64,000 nt of DNA from DATENM01 sp045807725 (GTDB taxonomy: Bacteria; Acidobacteriota; Blastocatellia; UBA7656): positions 1 to 64,000 of the forward strand of contig JBJMGV010000018.1 in the NCBI GenBank assembly GCA_045807725.1, given 5' to 3'. The position numbers and the translations under genes are program-made. The notes under the pieces are model-generated. The model saw nothing but the letters and a program-made list of their open reading frames with translations, had not been told where the DNA came from and did not search any database. This document shows positions 29,180 to 38,719 of this stretch, in pieces (position 1 is the first letter of the stretch; every line of letters starts with the position of its first letter).

Positions 29180-30916
29180 ATGAGGACAGCCGTATTTGAA
29201 TCCAGTGGTCGCGGGCCTCGCGGGTGGCAAGCTCAGTTTCACGAGCCGCGCGCGGTTCACATTGCGAACACTCCTGAAGAAGTCTGCTCACTCATCGCGC
29301 TGGCCGAAGAAGCGGCGCTCGCGGGCCGCTGGGTAGCGATGATGCTCGCGTATGAAGCCGCCGCCGCTTTCGACCCGGCCATACGGACGCACACGTTGAC
29401 AGACTTCCCGCTCGCCTGGGCCGCAGAGTTCGACGACCTCGCCCCTGCTGCTGACCTTGGCTCATCCGCTGCTTATGAAGTCGCCGCGTGGAAGCCGCCA
29501 ATTTCCAAAGCTGAATACGCCGCCGCTATCGCGCAGATTCACGAACACATCGCGGCGGGCGACACTTATCAGGTCAACTACACCTTCCCGCTCAAAGGCC
29601 GCTTTCGCGGTGATGCCTGGTCGTGGTTCGTTGATTTGAAAGGCGCGCAACAGGCCGATTACTGCGCCTATCTCGACACGGGCCGCCACCTGATCCTTTC
29701 GCTCTCGCCTGAACTTTTCTTCGAGCGGCGCGGCACTCATCTAATAACGCGACCGATGAAAGGCACGGCGGCGCGTGGCCGCTTCATCGAAGAAGACGAC
29801 GAGCAGGCGGCTCGCTTGCAAGCTTCGGCCAAAGAGTCGGCAGAGAACCTGATGATCGTTGACCTCTTGCGCAACGACCTGGGGAAGATTGCCGTCATTG
29901 GCTCGGTCAGCGTGCCGCAGCTTTTCGCGGTCGAACGCTACCCGACCGTGTTGCAGATGACTTCGACGGTCGAAGCCGAGTGCCGAACGGAGGCGCGGCT
30001 GCTCGACATTCTCAAGGCGCTCTTTCCCTGCGGGTCGATCACCGGCGCGCCGAAGCTGCGCACGATGGAGATCATCCGCGCGCTTGAGCCGCACCGGCGC
30101 GGCGTCTACACAGGCGCAATCGGCCTTTTGCGGCCCGGTGGCGATTGTGTATTTAATGTCGCAATTCGCACGCTCGTGCTCGACAAGCAGAGCGACGAGG
30201 TGACGTTCGGGGTCGGCGGCGGCATCACGATTGATTCGACTGCCGAAGCCGAATACGCCGAGTGCATGTTGAAAGCCGCTTTCCTCTCGCGTCGCCCGCA
30301 ATCGTTTCAACTGATCGAGACGTTGCTGCTTGAACAAGGCGAGTATTATTTGCTCGAACGTCACCTTGAACGGATCACGACATCAGCGCGCTACTTCGGA
30401 TTCGCTGGCGATGAAGAAGCGATGCGCGCGGCGCTTGAAGCAATCCGGCTCGCGCACACGCAAGGCGATTGGAAAGTGCGGCTCTTATGCAATGACGATG
30501 CGACGATCACGGTGGCGGCAGCAGCGATTCGAGTTGACACGGAGAAGACTTGCCGCGTCGCCTTTGCATCGCATCCGGTTGAGTCGCGTGACGCGTTGCT
30601 CTTTCATAAGACGACCGACCGGCGCGTGTATGAAGACGAACTGCGGCGGCGGGCGGACGTGGACGACCTCATCTTCTGGAATGAGCGCAATGAAGTCACC
30701 GAATCGAGCATCGCTAACGTCGTGTTGATTACAGAAGGCCGCAAGTGGACGCCGCCGCGCACGTCCGGGTTGCTGCGTGGCACGCTCGCCGCCGAGCTGA
30801 TCCGCAAGGGCGAGTTGCGCGAGCGAGTCATCACGAAAGAAGAGTTGATCGAAGCGCAATCGTTTTATCTCATCAACTCGGTGAGAAAGTGGATGCGCGC
30901 CGTGCTGGTCGTTTGA
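29180..30916 (+). CDS. Aminodeoxychorismate synthase component I / lyase fusion (PabB-PabC)
   Basis: A single 578-aa chain joins two steps of p-aminobenzoate (folate) synthesis. Residues 1-375 are the chorismate-binding domain, with RPMKGTAARG, DLLRNDLGKI, PCGSITGAPKL and GGGITIDSTAEAEY. Residues 385-578 are a class IV PLP aminotransferase fold (ADC lyase) with catalytic Lys477 in LFHKTTDRR and the NEVTESSIANV phosphate cup. Such fusions are known in several phyla. The amidotransferase subunit PabA is not adjacent. The ATG at 29180 was chosen over a TTG three bases earlier. Confidence 0.93.
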   Translation: MRTAVFESSGRGPRGWQAQFHEPRAVHIANTPEEVCSLIALAEEAALAGRWVAMMLAYEAAAAFDPAIRTHTLTDFPLAWAAEFDDLAPAADLGSSAAYEVAAWKPPISKAEYAAAIAQIHEHIAAGDTYQVNYTFPLKGRFRGDAWSWFVDLKGAQQADYCAYLDTGRHLILSLSPELFFERRGTHLITRPMKGTAARGRFIEEDDEQAARLQASAKESAENLMIVDLLRNDLGKIAVIGSVSVPQLFAVERYPTVLQMTSTVEAECRTEARLLDILKALFPCGSITGAPKLRTMEIIRALEPHRRGVYTGAIGLLRPGGDCVFNVAIRTLVLDKQSDEVTFGVGGGITIDSTAEAEYAECMLKAAFLSRRPQSFQLIETLLLEQGEYYLLERHLERITTSARYFGFAGDEEAMRAALEAIRLAHTQGDWKVRLLCNDDATITVAAAAIRVDTEKTCRVAFASHPVESRDALLFHKTTDRRVYEDELRRRADVDDLIFWNERNEVTESSIANVVLITEGRKWTPPRTSGLLRGTLAAELIRKGELRERVITKEELIEAQSFYLINSVRKWMRAVLVV

Positions 30917-31103
30917 TTATCAGCGGGCGAGTTGCGCGTCGGCCCGCGAAATGTTACACAACTTGAGACGGGGAGCCGCATCACTTTCAATGTCTTCATG
31001 AAATAAAAAGTCTGTCACGCGCGCTGACACGATTGCGGTCGGCGAGCGGACTCATAACTTCCGCCGGGCTTGACGGGCCGGCACAAACGATTGAGGTGAG
31101 CGA

Positions 31104-31559
31104 ATGATTCGATTGAAAATCAATGGCGTCGAGCGCACCTTTGACGGCGACGGCGATATGCCGCTGCTCTGGTACGTGCGTGACCTGCTGGGCCTGACGG
31201 GTACGAAGTTCGGCTGCGGGATGTCGCTTTGCGGCGCGTGCACTGTGCATAAGAATGGCGAAGCGATTCGCTCGTGCATCACGCCGATGCGGACGCTTGA
31301 AGGCGTGGAGATCACGACCATCGAGGGCCTCGCCGCAAACGATCTGCACCCGGTGCAGCGCGCCTGGATGCAGGTCAACGTGCCGCAGTGCGGCTACTGT
31401 CAGCCGGGCCAGATTATGCAAGCGGCGGCGCTCTTTAATAAGAAGAAGCGGCCCACCGATCAAGAGATCGATCAGGCGATGTCGGGCAACATCTGTCGCT
31501 GTGGAACCTATCAGCGGATTCGCGCGGCGATCAAATCGGCGGCGGAGGTGAAAGCATGA
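31104..31559 (+). CDS. [2Fe-2S] subunit of molybdenum hydroxylase (IorA-like)
   Basis: This 151-aa small subunit of a xanthine-oxidase-family enzyme carries two [2Fe-2S] clusters. The plant-type set is Cys38, Cys43, Cys46 and Cys58; the second is Cys96, Cys99, Cys131 and Cys133 (CGYCQPGQ, CRCGTYQRI). It passes electrons from the molybdenum site to an acceptor. GAGG lies 9 nt before the ATG. Its stop overlaps the large-subunit start by four bases (ATGA). There is no FAD subunit, as in isoquinoline 1-oxidoreductase and related two-subunit aldehyde dehydrogenases. Confidence 0.94.
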   Translation: MIRLKINGVERTFDGDGDMPLLWYVRDLLGLTGTKFGCGMSLCGACTVHKNGEAIRSCITPMRTLEGVEITTIEGLAANDLHPVQRAWMQVNVPQCGYCQPGQIMQAAALFNKKKRPTDQEIDQAMSGNICRCGTYQRIRAAIKSAAEVKA

Positions 31560-33829
31560 GCAGGATTGAAAACGTCAGTCGGCGCGGCTTTCTCAAAGGC
31601 GCGCTTGCCAGCTCTGCGTTCGTGCTCGGCATGCAGGTCTTGCCAAAATTCGTTCACGCCGAACCGGCTGCCGCCGGCACAACGATCAGCGACGCCGTCT
31701 TTCGTCCCGATATTTTCGTCGGCATACAAGCGGACGGCACAGTCACAATCATCGCGCATCGCTCAGAGATGGGCACGGGCATTCGCACGACGCTGCCACT
31801 GGTGCTGGCCGACGAATTGGACGCCGACTGGAAGCGGGTCACGGTCGAGCAGGCGATTGGTGACACGCGCTACGGCTCGCAGGACACGGATGGCTCGCAT
31901 TCGATACGCGACTTCTTCGACGTGATGCGGCAGGCCGGCGCGACGGCGCGCTTGATGCTGACACAAGCGGCGGCGGCGCAGTGGAACGTTCCCGTCGCCG
32001 AGTGCCAGGCCAACCTGCACACCATCGTTCACGCGAAGTCTGGGCGCAAACTGGGCTACGGCGATCTCGCGTTGGCCGCGTCGAAGCTCCCCGTGCCGAA
32101 GAAAGAAGAATTACAATTCAAGCCGAAGAGCGCGTGGCGATATATCGGCAAGCCTACGCCGAGCGTTGACCTGAAAGACATCTGCACAGGCAAGGCCGGC
32201 TTTGGTATGGATGCGCGCGTCGAAGGCATGGTCTACGCTTCGATTGAGCACCCGCCGGTGCTCGGCGGCAAAGTGAAATCCTTAGACGACAAAGACGCGC
32301 TCAAGGTCGCGGGCGTGCAGCAGACCGTGGCGATTGATCCGTTCAAAGGCGTGCATGGGTTCCAACCTCTCGGCGGTGTCGCGGTGATTGCCAACAACAC
32401 GTGGTCGGCTTTTCAAGGGCGCGAGAAACTGAAGGTCGAATGGGATGACGGCGCGAACGCCGCCTACAACTCAGCGGATTATAAAAAGCAGTTGCTAGAG
32501 ACGGCGCGCAAGCCGGGCAAGGTGGCGCGCAGCAGCGGCGATGTTGACGCGGCGTTTGCTAAGGCTACGAAGATCATCGAAGCCGATTATTACGTGCCGC
32601 ATCTCGCCCACGCTTCGATGGAACCGCCGGCGGCGTTGGCCGATGTGCGCGGCGATAAAGTGACCGTCTGGGCGGCGACGCAGAACCCGCAAGCCGTACA
32701 GACCGAAATCAGCAAGGCGCTCGGTGTTCCCAAAGAGAATGTCATCTGTCACGTGGCCCTCTTAGGCGGCGGCTTTGGTCGCAAATCGAAGCCCGATTAC
32801 ACGGTCGAAGCGGCGCTGCTGTCGAAGAAAGTCGGGCGGCCCGTCAAAGTCGTCTGGCGCAGAGAAGACGACATTCAGTTCGACTATTACCATTCGGTCG
32901 CGGCGATGTATATGAAGGCCGCGCTCGACGACAAGGGTCGACCCATGGCGTGGCTTCAACGCTCGGTCTTTCCGACCATCAGCTCGACCTTCGCGCCGAA
33001 TCAAACATACGGAGCGCCGTTCGAGTTAGCGATGGGCTGGACCGATGTGCCGTTCGACGTAGCCAATCTGCGGGTCGAAAACGGGCCGGCAACGGCGCAC
33101 GTTCGCATCGGCTGGCTGCGCTCGGTGTCGAACATCTATCACGCCTTTGCCGTGCATTCGTTCATTGATGAACTGGCGCACGCGGCGAGGCGCGATTCGC
33201 TTGAGTACTTGCTCGACGCGCTCGGCAAGCCGCGCGAGATAGACCTCAAGGCCATCGGCTATCCGAATTATGGCGGCGAGCCGGATGCGTATCCGATAGA
33301 CACTGGGCGTATGCGGCGTGTGGCCGAGATGGCGGCAGAGAAGGCCGGCTGGGGCAAGCGCAAGTTTGCGAAAGGCGCGGGGCTTGGCATTGCCGTGCAT
33401 CGCAGCTTCTTGACTTATGTGGCGACCGTCGTCGAAGTCGAAGTGGATGATAAAGGCAAGGTGCGCATTCCGCGTGTCGAGACAGTTGTGGACGCAGGGA
33501 TGGTTGTGAACCCCGACGTTGTCCGCCAGCAATTTGAAGGCGCGGCGGTCTTCGGAACCAGCATCGCAAGATTCGGCGAGATCACGGCTACTAATGGCCG
33601 CATCGATCAGTCGAACTTCCACGACTATCAGATGGCGCGAATGAACGACGCGCCGGTGCGAACCAACGTCACGATTGTCGAAAGCAGCGCGCCGCCGGCA
33701 GGCATCGGCGAGCCGGGCGTGCCGCCTTTCGTGCCGGCGCTGACGAACGCGATCTTCGCGGCAACCGGCACGCGCATACGCGAGTTGCCGCTGTCGCGGA
33801 ATAAGCTGGGTGGCGCGTCGGCGAAATGA
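31556..33829 (+). CDS. Molybdopterin-binding large subunit (IorB-like), Tat exported
   Basis: This 757-aa catalytic subunit starts with a Tat signal (SRRGFLKG, then ASSAFVLGMQVLP). The small subunit has no signal and would be carried along with it. Molybdopterin-loop motifs ALLGGGFGRKSKPDY and HVRIGWLRSVSNIYH are present, and the active-site glutamate is Glu719 (GIGEPGVPP). Together with the upstream [2Fe-2S] subunit it should form a periplasmic oxidoreductase for aldehydes or N-heterocycles. Molybdenum cofactor insertion genes (XdhC type) and a cytochrome subunit are absent nearby. Confidence 0.93.
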   Translation: MSRIENVSRRGFLKGALASSAFVLGMQVLPKFVHAEPAAAGTTISDAVFRPDIFVGIQADGTVTIIAHRSEMGTGIRTTLPLVLADELDADWKRVTVEQAIGDTRYGSQDTDGSHSIRDFFDVMRQAGATARLMLTQAAAAQWNVPVAECQANLHTIVHAKSGRKLGYGDLALAASKLPVPKKEELQFKPKSAWRYIGKPTPSVDLKDICTGKAGFGMDARVEGMVYASIEHPPVLGGKVKSLDDKDALKVAGVQQTVAIDPFKGVHGFQPLGGVAVIANNTWSAFQGREKLKVEWDDGANAAYNSADYKKQLLETARKPGKVARSSGDVDAAFAKATKIIEADYYVPHLAHASMEPPAALADVRGDKVTVWAATQNPQAVQTEISKALGVPKENVICHVALLGGGFGRKSKPDYTVEAALLSKKVGRPVKVVWRREDDIQFDYYHSVAAMYMKAALDDKGRPMAWLQRSVFPTISSTFAPNQTYGAPFELAMGWTDVPFDVANLRVENGPATAHVRIGWLRSVSNIYHAFAVHSFIDELAHAARRDSLEYLLDALGKPREIDLKAIGYPNYGGEPDAYPIDTGRMRRVAEMAAEKAGWGKRKFAKGAGLGIAVHRSFLTYVATVVEVEVDDKGKVRIPRVETVVDAGMVVNPDVVRQQFEGAAVFGTSIARFGEITATNGRIDQSNFHDYQMARMNDAPVRTNVTIVESSAPPAGIGEPGVPPFVPALTNAIFAATGTRIRELPLSRNKLGGASAK

Positions 33830-33854
33830 GTTGCTAATCGGGACTACCCCGGCG

Positions 33855-34182
33855 CAGTGGTTGTCCATCTACAGCCCGCTTCAGCGTGGATAGGCGCGAT
33901 TTATAATGGGAATTACTCTAGGTTGTTGCCCATCTCCAGCCCGCTTCAGCGGGCTTACCCGCAGGGCAGATAGGCCAGCCGTTTACGGCTGGTTCACGAC
34001 GGGCATTGAACCGTAGCCCGTTTTAACGGGCTTACCGCAATCGGCTTTAGCCACATCATCCAATGGCTAAAGCCGGCGCGAGAAGGACGCTGAAGCGCCC
34101 TTCTCAATCTTCGCAACACGCGTTGAACCAGCCGTAAACGGCTGACCTATCTGCCCTGCGGGTAAGCCCGCTGAAGCGGGCT
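33855..34182. repeat. Palindromic MITE-like element
   Basis: Arms 33938-33996 and 34124-34182 are 59-bp inverted repeats with one mismatch. Each arm is itself two palindromes with cores GCCCGCTTCAGCGGGC and CAGCCGTTTACGGCTG. The 127-bp centre holds three more palindromes, including AGCCCGTTTTAACGGGCT near 34013 and a GGCTTTAGCC / GGCTAAAGCC pair. A partial direct copy of the left end starts near 33855. No transposase or clear target duplication is visible. It fills the spacer before the esterase gene and could fold into a cruciform. Confidence 0.8.
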
Positions 34183-34255
34183 GCGGAACCGGCGCGGCAA
34201 TCGCTTGAAGAGTTCATCGTCATCAATCATCAGTTCATCTTCTAGGAGTCCCGTT

Positions 34256-35980
34256 ATGGTTTGCAACTACCGACTCTTTCGCATGGCCTTCATCTTCCTG
34301 CTGCTCCTGATCGTTCACACCGTCTTTGGCCAACAGCTCAAGCCCGGCCCGCAGGTGATGACGATCTTTTCCGACGTTGATGACACAGAGCAACCGTATG
34401 GCCTCTACCTGCCGAAAAATTTTGACGCGAAGAAGAAGTACCCGCTCGTCATTATGCTGCACGGCGCGGGGTCGAATCACCGGCTGGCGCTGCGCCGCGT
34501 CTTCGGCAAGAGCAACGCGACGGGCGAAACCGATGTTGAAGCGACGCGTTATTTTCCCGAATGGAAGGACGTGGATTTTATCGTCGCCTCGCCTTATGCG
34601 CGCGGCACGATGGGCTATCAAGGCATCGCCGAGCGTGACGTGATGGACGTGCTCGCCGATGTCAAGCGACGCTTTTCAATAGATGAAGACCGCGTCTACC
34701 TGACGGGTCTTTCAATGGGCGGCGGCGGCACGCTCTGGATCGGACTCACACGGCCCGACATCTGGGCGGCGATTGCGCCGGTCTGTCCCGCGCCGCCCGA
34801 CGGCACACAAGAACTCGCGCCCAACGCGCTCAACTACCCGGTTCATTTCTTTCAAGGCGGCGCTGACCCTGTGGTCAAACCCGAAGGCACACGCGAATGG
34901 GTCAAGCGGCTCGAAGACCTCGGCACACGCGTCGAATATACCGAATATCCCGGCGTCCAGCATAATAGCTGGGAGAACGCTTACAAGGACGAAGCCGTCT
35001 TTGATTGGTTCAAGCAGTTTCGCCGCAACCGCTATCCCGAACGTGTGCGCTTTGCGACGAGCCGCTACAAGTACGCCAACGCTTACTGGATTCAGATCGA
35101 TGAGCTGACGCCGGGCACGACCGCTACGGTTGATGCGAAATTTACTGGCACAAATCGCATCGAGATGACGGCAAGCGAAGTCACCGCGCTCACGCTCAAG
35201 CTCGCGGGCCATCCGAAATTCAAAGCCAACCAGCCGCTCGAACTCACCATCAACGGCAAGCTGGTTAAGGCGCGAGTTGCCGATACGCTGTCGCTCGCTC
35301 AGCAGAATAACGAATGGGCAACGATCAAGCGCGAGCCGTCATCTGCCGAAAAACGCGCGGGCGCGGAAGGGCCGATCAGCGAAGCCATCAGCAGCCGTCA
35401 CGTCTACGTCTACGGCACGGCTGACAATCCATCGCCTACGGAAGCGCAGAAGCGCCGCGAGCAAGCTGAATACGCGGCGAACTGGTCCGTTTATCGCAAC
35501 GCGTTTCTTGGCCGCGTGATGATCTTTCCGCGCGTGCTCGCCGACCGCGAGGTGAGGCCGAGCGATTTGGAGAGCGCTAACTTCATTCTGTTCGGCTCCA
35601 GAGAGACGAATAGCTTGATCGCAAAGTACAGCGACCGCCTGCCGATGCAGTTCAACAGGGCGGCGGAGTCGGGCTACGGTTTGGTTTATGTCTTTCCGAT
35701 TGATAAGCATTACGTGCTGGTGAGTTCAGGCTTGCCGTGGTGGGCCGGCATTGCGGGGCCTGCGTCGGGCGCGGGCGGGCCGCCGCCGCGCAATCGCCGC
35801 AACCCGTTCGGCATCGGCGCTCCTGACTTGCTTGTCGGGCTGAAGGATTATCTGCTCTTCAAAGGGACGATTGAGACGCCGGTCGTCGAAGGCCGCTTCG
35901 ACCGCAATTGGCGCGTGCCCGACACGGATGCCGCGCGAATGAGCGCCAGCGGCGCAGTGACCTTTAGCGGCAGACAGTGA
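34256..35980 (+). CDS. Secreted alpha/beta-hydrolase (PHB-depolymerase/feruloyl-esterase-like), 574 aa
   Basis: A signal peptide (FIFLLLLIVHTVFGQ) precedes an esterase domain. HGAGSN forms the oxyanion region, Ser153 is the likely nucleophile in GLSMGGGG, and a late Asp/His (GGADPVV, GVQHNSWENAY) completes the triad. A beta-rich C-terminal part of about 290 residues follows (PHB-depolymerase-associated type). The ATG at 34256 has AGGAG 7 nt upstream. It is 19 bp from the GH3 gene, suggesting joint breakdown of esterified plant polysaccharide. Confidence 0.85.
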   Translation: MVCNYRLFRMAFIFLLLLIVHTVFGQQLKPGPQVMTIFSDVDDTEQPYGLYLPKNFDAKKKYPLVIMLHGAGSNHRLALRRVFGKSNATGETDVEATRYFPEWKDVDFIVASPYARGTMGYQGIAERDVMDVLADVKRRFSIDEDRVYLTGLSMGGGGTLWIGLTRPDIWAAIAPVCPAPPDGTQELAPNALNYPVHFFQGGADPVVKPEGTREWVKRLEDLGTRVEYTEYPGVQHNSWENAYKDEAVFDWFKQFRRNRYPERVRFATSRYKYANAYWIQIDELTPGTTATVDAKFTGTNRIEMTASEVTALTLKLAGHPKFKANQPLELTINGKLVKARVADTLSLAQQNNEWATIKREPSSAEKRAGAEGPISEAISSRHVYVYGTADNPSPTEAQKRREQAEYAANWSVYRNAFLGRVMIFPRVLADREVRPSDLESANFILFGSRETNSLIAKYSDRLPMQFNRAAESGYGLVYVFPIDKHYVLVSSGLPWWAGIAGPASGAGGPPPRNRRNPFGIGAPDLLVGLKDYLLFKGTIETPVVEGRFDRNWRVPDTDAARMSASGAVTFSGRQ

Positions 35981-35999
35981 ACTCGGTTGAGAGAGTGAG

Positions 36000-38405
36000 A
36001 TGAACCTGTCTCTCACGATGATGAGGCTTGAAATGGAATTTATAACGTCACTCAGAAAGCACGTGAGCGGACGGCTGCGAAAGCGATTGCGCCGCAAGGC
36101 CATCGCTTACGGCTGTCTCGTCACGCTGCTATTGCCTTTCTCAATCGTTCACGCGCAGCCGCAAGTCAAAGCCGCAACGCCAACAACACAAGCCGCGCCG
36201 ATGGCCGAAGCCGACGTGATCAAGCGCGCCAACGACTTGCTCGCGCAGATGACTGTTGAAGAGAAGATCGGCCAGATGACGCAGCTCTTCTTCGGGCTGA
36301 TTCCCGACGCGGTCAAGCCGGAAGAGCGCATACGTCGCGGTGAGATCGGCTCGCTGCTGTTTGTCACAGACCCGGCGACGATCAACCGTCTGCAAAAGAT
36401 CGCGGTCACGGAATCGCGCCTGCACATTCCTTTATTGCTTGGCTTCGATGTCATTCACGGCTTCCACACGATCTTCCCTGTGCCGCTCGCAATGGCGGCG
36501 TCGTGGGACCCGCAACTGGTCGAGCAGGCGCAATCAATCGCCGCCCGCGAAGCCCGCGCTGTCGGCATTCATTGGACCTTTGCGCCGATGGTAGACATTG
36601 CGCGCGACCCGCGCTGGGGCCGCATCATCGAAGGCGCGGGCGAAGACCCCTATCTCGGCGCGGCCATCGCCGCTGCACAGGTGCGCGGCTTTCAAGGCGC
36701 TTATCCCGGCAGTCCCGATCACGTGCTTGCCTGCGTGAAACACTTCGCCGGATACGGTGCGCCGGACGGCGGCAGGGATTATGATTCAGCTTACATTTCC
36801 GACGCACAGCTTTATAACGTCTACCTGCCGCCGTTCGAGGCGGCGGTCAAGGCCGGCGCAGCCAGCCTGATGAGCGCCTACATGGATTTGAACGACGTGC
36901 CGGCGACGGCCAATCAGTTTCTCTTACAGCAAGTGCTCAGGCGCGAATGGGGCTTTCGCGGCTTCGTCGTGAGCGATGCCTTCGCGGTGCAGAGCCTGGT
37001 GACGCACGGCTTTGCGCGCGACGGTCAAGACGCTGCGGCGCGTGCCGTTGCGGCAGGCATCAATATGGATATGGGAAGCCGCAACTACGCGATGAACCTG
37101 CCGCAGCTTATGAAAGACGGTCGCGTTTCGATGGCGTCGATTGATGATATGGTTCGCCCGCTGCTTGCAGCTAAGATTCGACTCGGCCTCTTTGAGAATC
37201 CTTACGTCGATGAAGCACGGGCGCGCGAGACGCTCGCGGCAAGAGCGCACCGCGACGCGGCCCGGCTCGCTGCCGCGCGCTCAGCCGTCCTGCTGCGTAA
37301 TGAAAACAACGTGCTGCCGCTCGACAAGGCGAAGCTCTCGTCCATCGCATTGATTGGCCCTCTCGCCGATTCGCAGCGCGATATAATCGGCTCGTGGAGC
37401 TTCGCCGGTGATGCGAAAGAAGCGGTGACTATCCTGCAAGGTCTTCGCAACCGCGTGGCCGGTCGCACGACAGTTGAGTACGCGCGTGGCGGCGAGATAC
37501 GCCGGCGCTTCCCTTCGATGTTCGACGCCATCTTCGGCGCGAAGAAGACCGAGCCTTTAACTGATGCGCAACAGGCGGAAGAGATCGACCACGCCGTAGA
37601 CCTCGCGCGCCGCTCCGATGTCGCCGTAGTCGTCCTCGGCGAAGCCGAAAACATGAGCGGTGAGGCAGCCTCGCAATCAACGCTTGACTTGCCGGGCAAG
37701 CAGCAGCAGCTACTCGAAGCGGTCGTAGCGGTTGGAAAGCCAGTCGTGCTGGTGCTCGTCAACGGGCGACCGCTCAACCTGATGTGGGCCGCCGAGCACG
37801 TCGCGGCGATACTCGATGTCTGGCATCCCGGCGTCGAAGGCGGTAACGCCGTTGCCGACCTCTTGTTCGGCGATGCCGTGCCGGGCGGTAAGCTGCCCGT
37901 GAGCTGGCCGCGCAACGAAGGACAGATACCCATCTATTACGCGCACAATCTCACGCACGAGCCGGAAACCGCGCCCAATTTCAAGTCGCGCTACTGGGAT
38001 GATGTCTCGTCGCCGCTCTACCCGTTCGGCTACGGCCTGAGCTATACGCGCTTCAGCTACTCGAATCTCCAGGTCAAACAGAGCGAAGTCAAAGTGGGTG
38101 AGCCTATCGAGGTCGCGGTTGATGTCGAAAACACAGGCAGCCGCGCAGGCGACGAAGTTGTGCAGCTCTACCTGCATCAGCAATCGGGGTCTGCCTCGCG
38201 GCCCGTCCGCGAGTTGAAAGGCTTTCGCCGTTTGCGGCTTGCGCCGGGTGAAAAGCGCACCGTCACGTTCAGCCTGGGCAGCCCGGAACGCCGCTATTGG
38301 AGCGCGGCGGAAAAGCGCTGGGTCGAAGAAACGGCAGCGTTCGACGTGTGGGCTGGTGGCGACTCACGGGCTACGCTGCACGCGGCGTTCAAGGTTCATC
38401 CGTAA
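36000..38405 (+). CDS. Glycoside hydrolase family 3 beta-glucosidase/xylosidase, periplasmic
   Basis: This 801-aa enzyme has an N-terminal signal (AYGCLVTLLLPFSIVHAQ, about residues 38-57). A GH3 N-terminal barrel follows with nucleophile Asp326 (FVVSDAFA) and KHFAGYG, then the C-terminal sandwich (ALIGPLADSQRDIIGSW, VVLGEAENMSGEAAS) and a fibronectin-III-like domain (residues 690-795). The layout matches BglX. It releases terminal glucose or xylose from oligosaccharides. It shares an operon with the upstream esterase. About 280 bp downstream lies a strong intrinsic terminator. Confidence 0.94.
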   Translation: MNLSLTMMRLEMEFITSLRKHVSGRLRKRLRRKAIAYGCLVTLLLPFSIVHAQPQVKAATPTTQAAPMAEADVIKRANDLLAQMTVEEKIGQMTQLFFGLIPDAVKPEERIRRGEIGSLLFVTDPATINRLQKIAVTESRLHIPLLLGFDVIHGFHTIFPVPLAMAASWDPQLVEQAQSIAAREARAVGIHWTFAPMVDIARDPRWGRIIEGAGEDPYLGAAIAAAQVRGFQGAYPGSPDHVLACVKHFAGYGAPDGGRDYDSAYISDAQLYNVYLPPFEAAVKAGAASLMSAYMDLNDVPATANQFLLQQVLRREWGFRGFVVSDAFAVQSLVTHGFARDGQDAAARAVAAGINMDMGSRNYAMNLPQLMKDGRVSMASIDDMVRPLLAAKIRLGLFENPYVDEARARETLAARAHRDAARLAAARSAVLLRNENNVLPLDKAKLSSIALIGPLADSQRDIIGSWSFAGDAKEAVTILQGLRNRVAGRTTVEYARGGEIRRRFPSMFDAIFGAKKTEPLTDAQQAEEIDHAVDLARRSDVAVVVLGEAENMSGEAASQSTLDLPGKQQQLLEAVVAVGKPVVLVLVNGRPLNLMWAAEHVAAILDVWHPGVEGGNAVADLLFGDAVPGGKLPVSWPRNEGQIPIYYAHNLTHEPETAPNFKSRYWDDVSSPLYPFGYGLSYTRFSYSNLQVKQSEVKVGEPIEVAVDVENTGSRAGDEVVQLYLHQQSGSASRPVRELKGFRRLRLAPGEKRTVTFSLGSPERRYWSAAEKRWVEETAAFDVWAGGDSRATLHAAFKVHP

Positions 38406-38433
38406 AGGCCCCGGCGGACGAGCGAAGGCAGAA

Positions 38434-38499
38434 AGCACAATTGTGCTGCCGAGAAAGGAACAGATGGCCGATGCGCAGGCTTACAGGTAGAAGTAAGAT
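38434..38499 (+). promoter_or_regulatory. Composite promoter, copy 1 (upstream of candidate sRNA)
   Basis: Three blocks in order: palindrome AGCACAATTGTGCT (38434-38447), box GGAACAGATGGCCGATG (38457-38473) and -10-like TAAGAT (38494-38499), with 20 nt between the box and the hexamer. The same blocks with almost the same spacing precede the response regulator (39193-39259). Predicted start of transcription is near 38506. Confidence 0.6.
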
Positions 38500-38505
38500 G
38501 AGGCT

Positions 38506-38719
38506 GATTTTGGGCGGCAGCTTCTCTGCTTAAGCAAATGCCTGCCGCCAGCGTCGGCTGGCTTCCCCGCTTGCGTCAGCCGGCCAAGCGGGCCACGAAT
38601 TGTATCCCCTGTTCGTGGCCGAGTATTGGGCCTCGATTCTGCCAATGTGATTTTCGCCCGAAAGTCTAGAGGCTCTGTTAGAGGACTTGGGAAGCCATCC
38701 CAAGTCCTTTCTTTTTTTC
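38506..38719 (+). ncRNA. Candidate structured small RNA, about 214 nt
   Basis: No protein is encoded on this strand. Successive stem-loops fill the stretch: 38513-38520 / 38542-38549 (8 bp), 38547-38552 / 38557-38562 (6 bp, GTCG loop), 38566-38573 / 38585-38592 (8 bp), 38591-38599 / 38612-38620 (9 bp), and a final 10-bp terminator stem. Neighbouring stems overlap by 2-3 nt, so alternative folds may switch. It starts just after a promoter shared with the response regulator operon. It does not match 6S, tmRNA, RNase P or SRP RNA as I know them. Confidence 0.5.

Noticed and set aside
33026..33868. 280-codon minus-strand frame
   Set aside because: Antisense to the molybdopterin subunit; no domain.
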